DNA from: JADHZC01 sp964409505
GTDB taxonomy: Bacteria > Pseudomonadota > Alphaproteobacteria > Rickettsiales > Rickettsiaceae
Length of the DNA stretch: 64,000 nt
Assembly (NCBI GenBank): GCA_964409505.1
Contig: CAYPDK010000014.1
Location: 1-64,000 of the forward strand
Direction: 5' to 3'
In this document: positions 54,667 to 64,000 of the stretch, in pieces
Position numbering within the stretch: position 1 is the stretch's first letter
How the letters are laid out: the number at the start of each line of letters is the position of its first letter
Program-made: the position numbers and the translations under genes
Notes under the pieces: generated by a model
Seen by the model: only the letters and a program-made list of their open reading frames with translations
Told to the model about the DNA's origin: nothing
The model's database searches: none

Positions 54667-56120
54667 TTTAGTCCATTTTTTATGGAATCTGCTATATCCC
54701 CTATACTTCCTGCTCCCATCAAAAGGAAAATATCATTTTTTTTTGAAAGAGACTTGATGATCTGGGGAATTTCTTTTAGGCAACTAAGGTAATATACTTG
54801 AGGTTGTACTTCTTGCATTTTTTCTACTAAGTTTTTAGAGTTAATATTTTTTATTTTTTTTTCATGTGCAGGAAAAATATCCGTGACATATGTTATATCA
54901 GAATTTGAGAATGAGTGAACAAAATCTTTGAATAAAAATTTTGTTCTTGTATATCTATGTGGTTGGAAGATTGTTATAACTCGTCCTGAAATTTTTTTAG
55001 CTATATTATAAGTTGCTCTTAATGTAGCCTTTATTTCATTTGGGTGGTGTGCATAATCGCTTAATATTACCGATTTTTTATAGGTAAGTATTTTTTCAAA
55101 CCTTTTTTTTATTTCAGGTAAGGTTGAAAGCCAATCTTTTATAAGATTCATGTTTTTCGTTAATGAGAGCCTTATAGATATTGTTATTGCTGCTAGAGCA
55201 TTTAGGATATTATGTTCTCCTATAGTGGGTATAGTAAAATTTTTTAAAATTAACTTTTTTGATGATATTTGACTTATATTTATTTCTACGTCAAAAATAG
55301 ACGAAAAATTTTCGGTAGTCCTTATGTTAAAGGCCCTTACATTTGCATTTAACTTTTTTATTCCGTAGGTAACTATTTCTTTGTTCAGTCTTTTGGGTAA
55401 TTGATGCATCATTTTTTCTACTCCTACATCATCTATACAAACTACAGCAAGGCCATCAGAAGAAACATTTTTAATAAAAGTTATAAAACTATCGATTACA
55501 TTTTGAAAATTTTTATAAAAATCTAAATGATCTTTATCTATGTTCGTAATAATCGCTATGTTGACAGGGATTTTAATAAAAGTTTTATCAGATTCGTCTG
55601 CTTCTATTATGAAATATTTTGAATTTCCTAAATGGTTATTTGTAAGGTCTTGAGAGTTTTTTTCTCCATTTAGAAAGCTAACTGGAATTTTTGCACGTCT
55701 GAATACATAAGATATGAAGGAAGTTGTAGTAGTTTTTCCATGAGAGCCAGAAATTGCAATAGTAAATTTGGATTTTAAAATTTCTCCTAAAATTTCATAT
55801 CTTTTTATTATAGGAATATTATTTTTAATTGCATATTGTAATTCTACATTATCGTTGTTAACGGCAGCAGAGGCAAGAACAATAGACGCATTAAACATAT
55901 TTTTTTCATTGTGATTCACAAACACTAGCACTCCAATAGAATTAAGCCTTTCTGTTCTATAATTCTGACAGATATCAGAGCCTTGTACGTTGTACCCTAA
56001 GTTAAATATGATCTCAGCAATACCACTCATACCAGCTCCTCCTATTCCTATAATATGAACTAAAAATTTGTCTTTTGTAAGTGGGCTAATATTGGCATCT
56101 ATTTCATAGTGATTAAACAT
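54663..56120 (-). CDS. murC: MurC UDP-N-acetylmuramate--L-alanine ligase
   Basis: Adds L-Ala to UDP-MurNAc. The N-terminal Rossmann motif is HIIGIGGAGMSGIAEI, the ATP loop is ISGSHGKTTTTSFIS, the Mg/carbamate region is FIIEADESDKTFIK followed by ITNIDKDHLDFY, and SDYAHHPNEIKATL is the ligase His motif. The 485 residues are normal. The start overlaps acpS by 8 bp and the end overlaps murB by 4 bp. Confidence 0.96.
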   Translation of the reverse strand: MFNHYEIDANISPLTKDKFLVHIIGIGGAGMSGIAEIIFNLGYNVQGSDICQNYRTERLNSIGVLVFVNHNEKNMFNASIVLASAAVNNDNVELQYAIKNNIPIIKRYEILGEILKSKFTIAISGSHGKTTTTSFISYVFRRAKIPVSFLNGEKNSQDLTNNHLGNSKYFIIEADESDKTFIKIPVNIAIITNIDKDHLDFYKNFQNVIDSFITFIKNVSSDGLAVVCIDDVGVEKMMHQLPKRLNKEIVTYGIKKLNANVRAFNIRTTENFSSIFDVEINISQISSKKLILKNFTIPTIGEHNILNALAAITISIRLSLTKNMNLIKDWLSTLPEIKKRFEKILTYKKSVILSDYAHHPNEIKATLRATYNIAKKISGRVITIFQPHRYTRTKFLFKDFVHSFSNSDITYVTDIFPAHEKKIKNINSKNLVEKMQEVQPQVYYLSCLKEIPQIIKSLSKKNDIFLLMGAGSIGDIADSIKNGLK

Positions 56121-56514
56121 GTTGATTGAACTTTTTAAGTATTACGAAAGCAATAGCGAAAGGATAATCATCTGAGAGAGAAATGTCAAATTTGTAATTG
56201 TTTTTGTAGAATAATTGTGAAAGTTTTTCTATTTTTACAAATGGTTTGCCTAAATTATCATTTAGTATCTCTATTTCTTTTAGTTGGATTTTATACGGAA
56301 GTATTAATTCTTTATAGGAGGCTTTTTTAACTGCTTCTTTACCAGCAAATCTATTCGATAAAAATCTTGCTTTTGCTTTTTCATTCCTAAGATTGGTGTA
56401 TTTTGCTAATTCTAACTTCCCCAATATTTTTGCAGGAAAACTTTTACCAAATTTTTCTAACGTGTTTTTTATTCGTGCAATATTTACTATGTCAGTTCCT
56501 ATGCCAAGAATCAT
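56113..56514 (-). CDS. acpS: Holo-acyl-carrier-protein synthase
   Basis: Transfers 4'-phosphopantetheine to acyl carrier protein. The start at 56514 (MILGIGTDIVNIARIKNTLEKFG) is the AcpS signature, with the Mg-binding Asp. The second motif is FAGKEAVKKAS (Glu, Lys). The frame runs on to 56553, but those 13 residues lie inside spoT and are not family-like. It overlaps spoT by 23 bp. In most alphaproteobacteria pdxJ lies between rsh and acpS; it is missing here. Confidence 0.93.
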   Translation of the reverse strand: MILGIGTDIVNIARIKNTLEKFGKSFPAKILGKLELAKYTNLRNEKAKARFLSNRFAGKEAVKKASYKELILPYKIQLKEIEILNDNLGKPFVKIEKLSQLFYKNNYKFDISLSDDYPFAIAFVILKKFNQHV

Positions 56515-58651
56515 TGATTTGTAACTTATTAGTGCTTGTAATATCAGTGCCAAGAAAATTTTGTCTAATATTTGTAATTAGTGGAAAAAAAGATAATATC
56601 TCACCCATCTTTATTGCAAATCCGATTCCGCAAGAGAGTATGTCTAAAATTATCTCTACTTCTCTATCTGAGTTATTTATAATACTTATATTTAAAATTC
56701 TTGACTTATAGCGTTTTAAATGTGCAGATAAAGATCCAAATTTAGATATATCATTCTTGATATGAATCGTAAACCTTGTCAGTATAGGTACAACATTATA
56801 GTTATCCCAATTTGGTAGGATACTTATTTTAGGGATAAATATACAATTTTTTACGATCTTGCAATATCTGTTATGTAAAAAAACATTTTTGGTATTATTC
56901 AAAAATCCAACAACTTCCTCTCCTATACGGGGAGAGCAGCACTGATTATTGAGCGTCGTGTCTTGATAGAGGATATTAGGGAGGTCCTTTTGTATTTTTA
57001 GATTAAATGGATATACTATACTTAAGGATGTATCCAAAAATCTTTCTATTAGATAATCTACATCTATTATCTTTCTACCTATTAGGTAACAAATATGGTT
57101 TATCTCAGAATTATAATTTTTTGATATTATTTTCAATGCATGATCTATATTTTTTATGTCTCTTTCGTTTAATCGTGTAACTAGCTCTCCTTTCCCAAGG
57201 GAGATACTTTTCATTCTTTCCTTAAATTTTTGTATGTTTCTTATTGCGCTTCTTGCGTAACCAGTTACTACAAATTTTTCGCAGGATGTGGAAATGTAGT
57301 GCTTAGGCGAGGTTCTTATTTCTACTACATTCCCTGTGTTTAATATCTGCCTTAAGGGTGCTGGCTCTCCATCTACAGTAGCTCCTATGCAATGATTTCC
57401 AATAATGTCACTTATTGCGTATGCAAAATCTACTATTGTTGCATTCCTTGGTAGAATTATTATCTTACCTTTTGGGGTAAAGCAAAAAATTTGATCATAA
57501 TACATAGATAGTTTGGTATTTTTAAAAAACTCTACAGGATCCCTATTATTTTTTAAAATAGATAATAGATCTTGAATCCAAGAGTAATTCGCTCCCTCTA
57601 CGGCATTTGTATAATTTTGTTTATATTGCCAATGTGCAGCTATTCCAAGTTCAGCAATTTTATGCATGTAATGCGTTCTTATTTGTACTTCTATTGTATG
57701 TGTTGGGGGGTATACTATGTTTGTATGGAGTGATTGATATCCGTTATTTTTGGGAATACTTATAAAATCCTTAAAAGAGTTAGGAACGGTTTTATAATTC
57801 TGATGGAGTATTCCCAATATCTTGTAGCAATCATCGATAGAATCAACCATTATTCGAAATGCTAAAATATCAGAAATTTTATCCAAATCTATGTTTTTCC
57901 TTTGGGATTTTGTCCATATTGAGTAGGGGCTTTTAGCCCTGCCTTGCATTCTTATATTTTTAATACCTTTGCTCTCTATGAGAGTGGATATTTTAGATAT
58001 TACAGAATTTATGAAATTTGGCTCTTTCTTTTGGGTAAGGTTAGTTTTCTCTAATACTTTTTTTCTAATTTCAGGAGATAGAATCTTAAAGCAAATATCT
58101 TGTAATTCTGCTTTGATATGTTTAATACCAATTCTTTCAGCTATTGGAGCGTATATCTCCATTGTCTCTGCTGCTATGGAGCGTCTTTTTTGTTCTGATT
58201 CTATAAAGTGTAGAGTTCTCATGTTATGCAGGCGGTCTGCTAATTTGACAAGTAATATTCTTATGTCTCCACTCATAGAAAGAAGTAATTTTCTAAAATT
58301 CTCAGCTTGTTTTAAATTTTCAGAGGCAAATTTGAGCTTCTTAAGTTTTGTTACTCCATCTACTAATTTTGCTACTTCTAAGCCAAAATTTTGTTCTATG
58401 TCAAGAAGGGTAAGTTTTGTGTCCTCTACCGTATCATGTAAAATCGCAGTGATTATAGATGTGTTATCCAAGTTCATTTGAACTATTATTTCAGCTACTT
58501 CAATTGAATGAAAAAAATAAGGTATTTTGGAGGCTCTTAATTGATCTCCGTGGAACTTTACTGCAAAACTTAGTGCCTTCTCTATCAAATTTTCCTTAAA
58601 ATTTGAGTTATAAGATTTATATTTCTCTAATATTGCTTTATATTCTATCAT
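56492..58651 (-). CDS. spoT: Bifunctional (p)ppGpp synthetase/hydrolase (Rsh/SpoT)
   Basis: Controls the stringent response. The hydrolase HD domain (residues 25-180) keeps FHGDQLRASKIPYFFHSIEVAEI and the ILHDTVEDT metal site. The synthetase domain (about 240-360) keeps DILAFRIMVDS and NGYQSLHTNIVYPPTHTIEVQIRTHYMHKIAELGIAAHWQYK. TGS (about 400-460, FCFTPKGKIIILPRNATIVDFAYAISD) and a C-terminal ACT domain follow. At 719 residues it is a full-length long Rsh with both activities apparently intact, unlike the small split spoT fragments of the genus Rickettsia. Confidence 0.95.
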   Translation of the reverse strand: MIEYKAILEKYKSYNSNFKENLIEKALSFAVKFHGDQLRASKIPYFFHSIEVAEIIVQMNLDNTSIITAILHDTVEDTKLTLLDIEQNFGLEVAKLVDGVTKLKKLKFASENLKQAENFRKLLLSMSGDIRILLVKLADRLHNMRTLHFIESEQKRRSIAAETMEIYAPIAERIGIKHIKAELQDICFKILSPEIRKKVLEKTNLTQKKEPNFINSVISKISTLIESKGIKNIRMQGRAKSPYSIWTKSQRKNIDLDKISDILAFRIMVDSIDDCYKILGILHQNYKTVPNSFKDFISIPKNNGYQSLHTNIVYPPTHTIEVQIRTHYMHKIAELGIAAHWQYKQNYTNAVEGANYSWIQDLLSILKNNRDPVEFFKNTKLSMYYDQIFCFTPKGKIIILPRNATIVDFAYAISDIIGNHCIGATVDGEPAPLRQILNTGNVVEIRTSPKHYISTSCEKFVVTGYARSAIRNIQKFKERMKSISLGKGELVTRLNERDIKNIDHALKIISKNYNSEINHICYLIGRKIIDVDYLIERFLDTSLSIVYPFNLKIQKDLPNILYQDTTLNNQCCSPRIGEEVVGFLNNTKNVFLHNRYCKIVKNCIFIPKISILPNWDNYNVVPILTRFTIHIKNDISKFGSLSAHLKRYKSRILNISIINNSDREVEIILDILSCGIGFAIKMGEILSFFPLITNIRQNFLGTDITSTNKLQINDSWHRN

Positions 58652-59044
58652 TTAAAAACACATAATATTTTTTAATAAAATAAAAATAATTTTTTATCAA
58701 TAAAATAAAGTATAATTTGAATCAAAAAATAATTCAATTATTAAAAATTTTTAATTTTTATAAATTAATAAAAAAAAAATAATTTACTATAGTTCTTTTT
58801 TATTAGAACGGTAACTATAAGTGATATGATATACATCTATAATTAATAAATGATTAATTTTAAAAATTAAAGGTCGTCAAAATAAAATTTTCTAGAAAAG
58901 ATATTTTGCATTGTTATGTGTATATCCCTGTACTGTCCCAGTAACATATCACATAGGATTAACTAGGTTATATGTTTTGATAATTAGGTCAAGTTAATTT
59001 TGACAATTTACAATATTCAATAATGTAAATTTTTGTTTTAGTTT
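58652..59044. other. AT-rich gap between mnmE and spoT
   Basis: This 393-bp stretch is extremely AT-rich, especially 58660-58800, and has no credible frame. It should hold the spoT promoter on the minus strand and the mnmE transcript end. I see only short inverted repeats of the kind expected at this base composition. Confidence 0.5.
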
Positions 59045-60451
59045 CTATTTTCCTATACAAAAACTAGAAAAAATTTTTTTTAATACATCTTCATTTGTAA
59101 TTTCTCCTGTAATATTTTGTATATGTAATTTTGCAGACCTTAAATGCTCTGAGAGAATGACTAAATCTTTTTCTAGATAGGCATTTTTTAAAAAGCTTAT
59201 AGTTTTTTTTAATTCTAATTTATGTCTTTCTCTTGTGGTTTGAATTGAATTGAGATTATTTTTATCTGACATGAGTAAATTTTTAGCACTTTGTTCTATA
59301 GACAATATTAGTTGTTCCATATTTAGTTGTTGCTTTATAGATATATTTATAATGATAGGATTTTTTTTTAAAGCTTGACAATTTTCCTTTAAATTTTTTT
59401 CTAGAATTTGTTTTTTTTTCTCTGAGTTTTTTGTTAGATCTATTTTATTTAAAACAAAAATTGTTTGTGTTTTTTTTATTATATTTTCGAATATTTTAAT
59501 ATTTTTAGGTACAAGATTTTCGTATTTGACATCAAACATTATTATGTTTATATGTGCTTCTAAAGCTTTTTTTATAGCTATTTTTATTCCTTCTTTTTCT
59601 ATTATATCTGTAGTATTTTCTCGGATACCGGCCGTGTCTTGTAAAATTATAGGAATTCCTCCTATGTCAATGTTTTTTTCGATAACGTCTCTTGTAGTTC
59701 CTGGAATGCTTGACACTATAGAAGAGTGGTTTCCTATTAAAAAATTCATTAAGCTCGATTTGCCTACATTAGGAAATCCTAAGATGCATAATTTTATTCC
59801 AGTTCTTAGTATTTGTCCCATGTTTTTATCATCTACATGTTTTGAGATATTGGAGATTAGTTCTTTGATTATAGTTTTTACGTTAGGAATTAATGTTGTT
59901 GGTATGTCTTCCTCAGGAAAATCAATTATCGCTTCTATGTTTGAGATTGCTTCTATTAAAAGGTTTCTCCATTTTTTATAGAATTTTGATAATTGTCCTG
60001 ACATTTGGGACACGGCTTGCTCATGCTGAAGAGATGTCTCTGCATTTATCAAATCAGAAAGAGCCTCTACTTCAAGTAGATTTAATTTTTCATTAAAAAA
60101 GGCTCTTCTTATAAATTCTCCTGCTTTTGCGAGTCTTATATTTGGAATTTCTCCTAAAATTTCAGAAATAATTTTTTGTAAAGCTATACTGCCGTGTGTG
60201 TGTATTTCTACTAGACTCTCGCCTGTAAAACTTTTATGTTTTTCAAACATAACTACTAATGCTCTATCTAGGACAATTTTTTTTTGTGGATGGTATATTT
60301 TTCTCAGATACATTTTTCTAGGTTTTAGAGAGCTTGTTTTTTTGTCTCCTAAAAGTAAATCTAGGACATTAAAACTTTGCTCTCCAGATATCCTAAAAAT
60401 ACAAACACCCGCCTTCCCAGAACCGGACGAAATTGCAAATATTGTCTCCAT
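59045..60451 (-). CDS. mnmE: MnmE (TrmE) tRNA-modifying GTPase
   Basis: GTPase partner of MnmG in U34 modification. The N-terminal folate-binding domain starts ETIFAISSGSGKAGVCIFRISG and has RKMYLRKI. The inserted G domain has G1 GFPNVGKSSLMNFL, G2 SIPGTTRDVIEKN, G3 DTAGIRENT and G4 LNKIDL. The C-terminal CIGK box, with the catalytic Cys, is complete (SSFCIGK). The length is 468 residues. Confidence 0.96.
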   Translation of the reverse strand: METIFAISSGSGKAGVCIFRISGEQSFNVLDLLLGDKKTSSLKPRKMYLRKIYHPQKKIVLDRALVVMFEKHKSFTGESLVEIHTHGSIALQKIISEILGEIPNIRLAKAGEFIRRAFFNEKLNLLEVEALSDLINAETSLQHEQAVSQMSGQLSKFYKKWRNLLIEAISNIEAIIDFPEEDIPTTLIPNVKTIIKELISNISKHVDDKNMGQILRTGIKLCILGFPNVGKSSLMNFLIGNHSSIVSSIPGTTRDVIEKNIDIGGIPIILQDTAGIRENTTDIIEKEGIKIAIKKALEAHINIIMFDVKYENLVPKNIKIFENIIKKTQTIFVLNKIDLTKNSEKKKQILEKNLKENCQALKKNPIIINISIKQQLNMEQLILSIEQSAKNLLMSDKNNLNSIQTTRERHKLELKKTISFLKNAYLEKDLVILSEHLRSAKLHIQNITGEITNEDVLKKIFSSFCIGK

Positions 60452-60650
60452 TTAAAGTTGTTTTTATATTATTGTTATTTATTAGTGTAATATTTCTTTA
60501 CTTTGTTTATTTTAACTTCAAATAAAAAAATTTGTTACCTATTGAAGAAAAAAAAATATATAATAAGTTATAAAATTATATACAATGATTAACAATTAAT
60601 AATTTTATCATTAATGAATATAAATTTAATTATTTTAGTATGTAAATTAT

Positions 60651-63600
60651 ATGCAATATCTTACGAAATTTGAGAATTACGGTGATTTAAATGACTCATT
60701 TATTAATGATTTTATTAAAAATGATCAAAATATTGGAGATCTTTATTTAAAATTTGTAAGAAGACTTATTAAACATATAGCGATTGATTATCGATTAAAA
60801 GAAGATACATCTGTTTTCTCGGAGATATTTCATAATTCTTTTAACTTCATAAAAACTCGGACGTTTGAAAAAAGAAAAATTCAAAGCTCCTTGTCTAAGA
60901 ACAAGAAATATTTAGATTTTCTTATTTTAAGTAATCAAAATAATTTTTTAGTAGATTCTATATATTCCTTAATAACAAGGCTTAAACTTAACTATACTTT
61001 ATTTTTTCATCCTTTAATTATGTCTTATAGAGATGAGAATGGTAATTTATGTGATATTGCTATGGAAGATGCTAAAATATCAGGAATGCTTTCCTCAAAA
61101 ACAAGGGGAATTAAGGAAATTTTTATTTTTGTAAGATTTAGATTTGATTTTTTAGAAAAGAAAAAAAATGTAATAGAAAAGGCTTTTTTGGAAACTATTG
61201 ATCTTGTTGATGAGGCTAATGAGTTATGGAAGCCTGTATCTAAGGGAGTAAAAGAGATAATAAAATCTTTTGAGCTTAACTCAATGTCTAAAAATCAAAA
61301 AAGGGTAATAGAATTCTTACGTTGGCTTAATAAAGATAATTTTACTTTTTTAGGGTTAATGAAATTTTCTCATGAAAAAGAGATTACAAAAGACATAAGT
61401 ATTAAGCAAATTAAGGAAGTCAAAAGAGAGGATCTTGAACATCTCATTGAGTTCTCTGAGCGGGATAAATATTCCAAGGACATTATGTTTTTAGGTAAAA
61501 TCAATCTTATCTCATATGTACATAGAAATACGTTTTTAGAATATATCCTGGTTAAGAACTTTAATCAGGATAAGGATGATTGTTATGGGTGGATAATTTT
61601 GGGCCTATATACTAGTTCTATGTATTTTGGTCATATGAGCACTATTCCTATATTAAAGGATGCTATAGTAGAGGTGGTACATGACTTAGGGTTTACTTTA
61701 GATGGTTATAGTGCAAAAAAAGTTAGTAACATAATTGAGCTAATACCAAGGGATGCGTTGTTGCAAATTAGAAGAAATAAGCTCAGATATATCTCAGAAC
61801 ATATATTATCAGGTATGAATAACAATCTGCTAAAACTCTTTATTTACGAAGATTGGTGTAAAAATTTTACGAATATTATCGTATTTATGCACATAGATCA
61901 ATTGACTCCAGAAGCCTATAACAATGTGATAAAATATTTGTCTCAACAATTTGGAATGAACCTACAGATTCATAGTATGGATGTTGTTATAGAGAAATTT
62001 ATTTTATTATTTATTATTTTTCCCTCTTCACTTATATCTAAGAAGCCTAAACTTTCTGTAGACAAAATTGAAAAAGGTTTAATTAGCACTACTACAAATT
62101 GGATAGGACAGGTAAAGCAGGAAATATTTAATCGTTATAAGTACGAAGAGGGGGTGCTGTTATATGAAATGGTTAGTAAAATATTCAATGTAGAATATAG
62201 ATTAAAATTTTCTCCAAAAGTTTCTCTAGAAGATGTAATTTTTTTGCAAAAAGCTTCAATAACTTCAAAAAGATTCTTTAATCTCATAAAAGAACAAAAT
62301 AGATTTTCGTTAAAAATATATAGCTCAGAACGTTATATTATTCTCTCAGAACTTGTGCCACTAATAGAAAATATAGGATTCGATATTCTTGATGAGCAGA
62401 GCTTCTTAATTAATTCTTTTGAGTCTTTTAAACAGAGCTGGATTTTTTTTTTCAACATAAGACCTCGTAGTAATAATAAAATTATTATATCAAAATTTGA
62501 TTTTTTAAAACAAAATATTCAGGAGGCTTTGGTCAAAATGGATGAGGGGCTTCTAAAAATTGATACGTTAAATCAATTGATTCTTTTTGTAGGATTTAAA
62601 TGGGGAGAAGTTTTTTTAATTAATGCATTTGTCTCGTATCTGAATCAGACTGATATATCTTATTCTTCAACCTATATCAAATCTGTATTAATTAAGCATT
62701 ATTCTTTTGCTTTGACGTTAGTGAATTTTTTCTATTCAAAATTTCAGTATAAATATGATAACCGGCAAAAATTTCAAGCTAAGTTTGAAGAGGAGATTTT
62801 ACTTTATTTAGAAAATGTACAAACAACATCTGAAGACAAGGTCTTGCGAGGGGTGTACTTATTAATTGTTGCTATGAATAGGAGCAATTATTTTCATACT
62901 CATGTACAGAAGAATATGGAATATATTTCCTTTAAGCTAGATTCTAAAAAAATTCCTAACCTGCCAAGGCCTATTCCGTATTCTGAAATATTTGTCTACT
63001 CTAATAAGTTTGAGGCGGTGCATTTAAGGGGAGGAGCCGTTTCAAGAGGGGGAATACGATGGTCTGATAGGGGAGAGGATTATAGATTAGAGGCGCTTGG
63101 ATTGATGAGAGCTCAGATCACTAAAAATGTTGTAATAGTTCCTACAGGTGCTAAAGGTGCTTTTTTTATAAAAACTCCAGAAAGTTACTTTGAGTCTAAA
63201 GATTTATATATGGAACATGTTGTGAGTTGCTATCAGAATTTCTTAAGAGCTATGTTAGATATTACTGATAATATTGAAAATAATAAAATTATATCTCCAG
63301 CACATTCCATAATATATGATCAGCAAGATCCTTATTTAGTGGTCGCAGCGGATAAAGGCACTTCTAACTTTTCTGATTATGCAAATTCTATTTCTAATGA
63401 GTATAATTTTTGGTTAGGAGATGCTTTTGCTTCAGGGGGGTCCGTTGGCTACGATCATAAAAAAATGGCTATTACTGCAAAAGGAGCTTTTGTATCTTTA
63501 AGGCATCATATGTATTCAAGGGGAAATGATATTTCCTCCGCTTTGAGTGTCGTTGGAATTGGGGATATGTCTGGAGATGTTTTTGGTAATGGAATATTAT

Positions 63601-64000
63601 TATTTGGTTCTAATATAAGACTTGTTGCAGCTTTTAATCATAATTTTATTTTTATAGATCCTAATCCAGATCCTCAGGTAAGTTTTAGAGAAAGAAAAAG
63701 GCTCTTTCATTTAAAAAAGGGCAATTGGAATGAATATAACACAGATCTTTTATCTGAAGGTGGTAAAATTTTTAATAGATCTTGTAAAGAAATCACTCTT
63801 TCTAAGACTATTAGGGAGCTCGTGGGAGTACATGAGCATAAAATTTCTCCGGAAAAGTTAATAAATTCTATTTTAAAAATGAATGTTGATTTAATATGGA
63901 ATGGTGGCATTGGTACTTATGTTAAGTCATCTCTTGAATCAAATCAGGATATAGGAGATAAGGCTAATGATAGTCTTCGCTGTAATGGATTTGAGATTCA
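60651..64000 (+). CDS. gdhB: Large NAD-specific glutamate dehydrogenase (GDH2 type), 3' end outside the window
   Basis: Oxidatively deaminates glutamate to 2-oxoglutarate, feeding the TCA cycle. The frame is open from ATG 60651 to the last base, 1116 codons; the family has about 1,600. The long N-terminal regulatory region (about 700 residues) is divergent. The catalytic domain starts near residue 785: RGGAVSRGGIRWSDRGEDYRLEALGL, then KNVVIVPTGAKGAFF, KGTSNFSDYANSISNEYNFWLGDAFASGGSVGYDHKKMAITAKGA, and GIGDMSGDVFGNGILL (NAD-binding). Glutamate is a common main carbon source in Rickettsiales. Gene symbols for this family vary. Confidence 0.93.
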   Translation, partial: MQYLTKFENYGDLNDSFINDFIKNDQNIGDLYLKFVRRLIKHIAIDYRLKEDTSVFSEIFHNSFNFIKTRTFEKRKIQSSLSKNKKYLDFLILSNQNNFLVDSIYSLITRLKLNYTLFFHPLIMSYRDENGNLCDIAMEDAKISGMLSSKTRGIKEIFIFVRFRFDFLEKKKNVIEKAFLETIDLVDEANELWKPVSKGVKEIIKSFELNSMSKNQKRVIEFLRWLNKDNFTFLGLMKFSHEKEITKDISIKQIKEVKREDLEHLIEFSERDKYSKDIMFLGKINLISYVHRNTFLEYILVKNFNQDKDDCYGWIILGLYTSSMYFGHMSTIPILKDAIVEVVHDLGFTLDGYSAKKVSNIIELIPRDALLQIRRNKLRYISEHILSGMNNNLLKLFIYEDWCKNFTNIIVFMHIDQLTPEAYNNVIKYLSQQFGMNLQIHSMDVVIEKFILLFIIFPSSLISKKPKLSVDKIEKGLISTTTNWIGQVKQEIFNRYKYEEGVLLYEMVSKIFNVEYRLKFSPKVSLEDVIFLQKASITSKRFFNLIKEQNRFSLKIYSSERYIILSELVPLIENIGFDILDEQSFLINSFESFKQSWIFFFNIRPRSNNKIIISKFDFLKQNIQEALVKMDEGLLKIDTLNQLILFVGFKWGEVFLINAFVSYLNQTDISYSSTYIKSVLIKHYSFALTLVNFFYSKFQYKYDNRQKFQAKFEEEILLYLENVQTTSEDKVLRGVYLLIVAMNRSNYFHTHVQKNMEYISFKLDSKKIPNLPRPIPYSEIFVYSNKFEAVHLRGGAVSRGGIRWSDRGEDYRLEALGLMRAQITKNVVIVPTGAKGAFFIKTPESYFESKDLYMEHVVSCYQNFLRAMLDITDNIENNKIISPAHSIIYDQQDPYLVVAADKGTSNFSDYANSISNEYNFWLGDAFASGGSVGYDHKKMAITAKGAFVSLRHHMYSRGNDISSALSVVGIGDMSGDVFGNGILLFGSNIRLVAAFNHNFIFIDPNPDPQVSFRERKRLFHLKKGNWNEYNTDLLSEGGKIFNRSCKEITLSKTIRELVGVHEHKISPEKLINSILKMNVDLIWNGGIGTYVKSSLESNQDIGDKANDSLRCNGFEI

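Noticed and set aside
57969..58481. 170-codon frame antisense to spoT
   Set aside because: It lies wholly inside the conserved HD domain of spoT on the other strand and has no protein signature.
58652..59044. Second replication origin suggested by extreme AT content
   Set aside because: No TTATNCACA boxes are present; the base composition alone is not evidence.
59526..59981. 151-codon frame antisense to mnmE
   Set aside because: It is a shadow of the mnmE GTPase domain.

Overview
The window is AT-rich, gene-dense bacterial chromosome that looks like an obligate intracellular alphaproteobacterium of the order Rickettsiales. The evidence is a Tlc-type ATP/ADP translocase, mitochondria-like complex I accessory proteins (NDUFS4-like and NDUFS6-like), a membrane-anchored cytochrome c, an RMND1/DUF155 protein, ankyrin repeats, and the alphaproteobacterial hemE-oriC and mnmG-rsmG-parA-parB neighbourhoods. 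Two flagellar-type genes (FliK-like and FlgD-like) and a full-length Rsh/SpoT fit a flagellum-encoding lineage such as Midichloriaceae better than the genus Rickettsia. That placement is inference; there is no rRNA here to test it.

Layout. 1-1.8 kb is accessory: the 3' part of an ankyrin-repeat gene and an unrecognised gene with 18-residue repeats, both ending in the same hairpin. 1.8-7.1 kb (minus strand) holds two tandem MFS paralogs and hemE-hemH-hemJ. 7.15-7.74 kb is the likely chromosome origin, with four exact DnaA boxes. 7.7-14.2 kb (plus strand) runs dnaQ, mscS-like, pgsA, cyaY, ubiE, ubiB, xth, exoD. 14.2-20 kb has L31, L28, a tiny zinc-finger protein, mltG, the RMND1-like gene, uvrD/pcrA and a lipoprotein. 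20.1-25.8 kb (minus strand) carries murG and mnmG-rsmG-parA-parB with two parS sites, then ndk. 25.9-35.3 kb has cytochrome c, tsaD, serS, a frameshifted tatC, cvpA, a 5-FTHF cyclo-ligase, an alpha/beta hydrolase, the NDUFS4-like gene, xseB, RNase E/G and ssb. 35.5-39.4 kb has the flagellar pair behind a sigma-54-like promoter, then tlc. 39.4-39.9 kb is a structured non-coding stretch. 39.9-44.4 kb is nusA-infB-rbfA. 44.5-50 kb has PHA synthase, an MFS transporter, an ABC-2 permease and two orphan genes. 50-60.5 kb has pheST, an overlapping spoT-acpS-murC-murB block and mnmE. The window ends inside a large NAD-glutamate dehydrogenase gene.

How the genes fit together. The origin, parS sites and ParAB form one replication and segregation locus. 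Haem, cytochrome c, ubiquinone and complex I genes imply aerobic respiration. Tlc and several MFS carriers imply dependence on host metabolites. MurB, MurC, MurG and MltG imply that some peptidoglycan is made. PHA synthase and the large GDH suggest amino-acid-fuelled carbon storage.

Most notable observations: (1) tatC broken at a run of 13 T, which could be decoded by slippage; (2) a sigma-54-like promoter with exact GG-N10-GC spacing before the flagellar genes; (3) parS sites built into the starts of mnmG and rsmG; (4) a structured, terminator-ended intergenic RNA candidate before nusA; (5) the 18-residue-repeat gene that shares its 3' hairpin with the ankyrin gene. No CRISPR array, insertion sequence, rRNA or convincing tRNA was seen.
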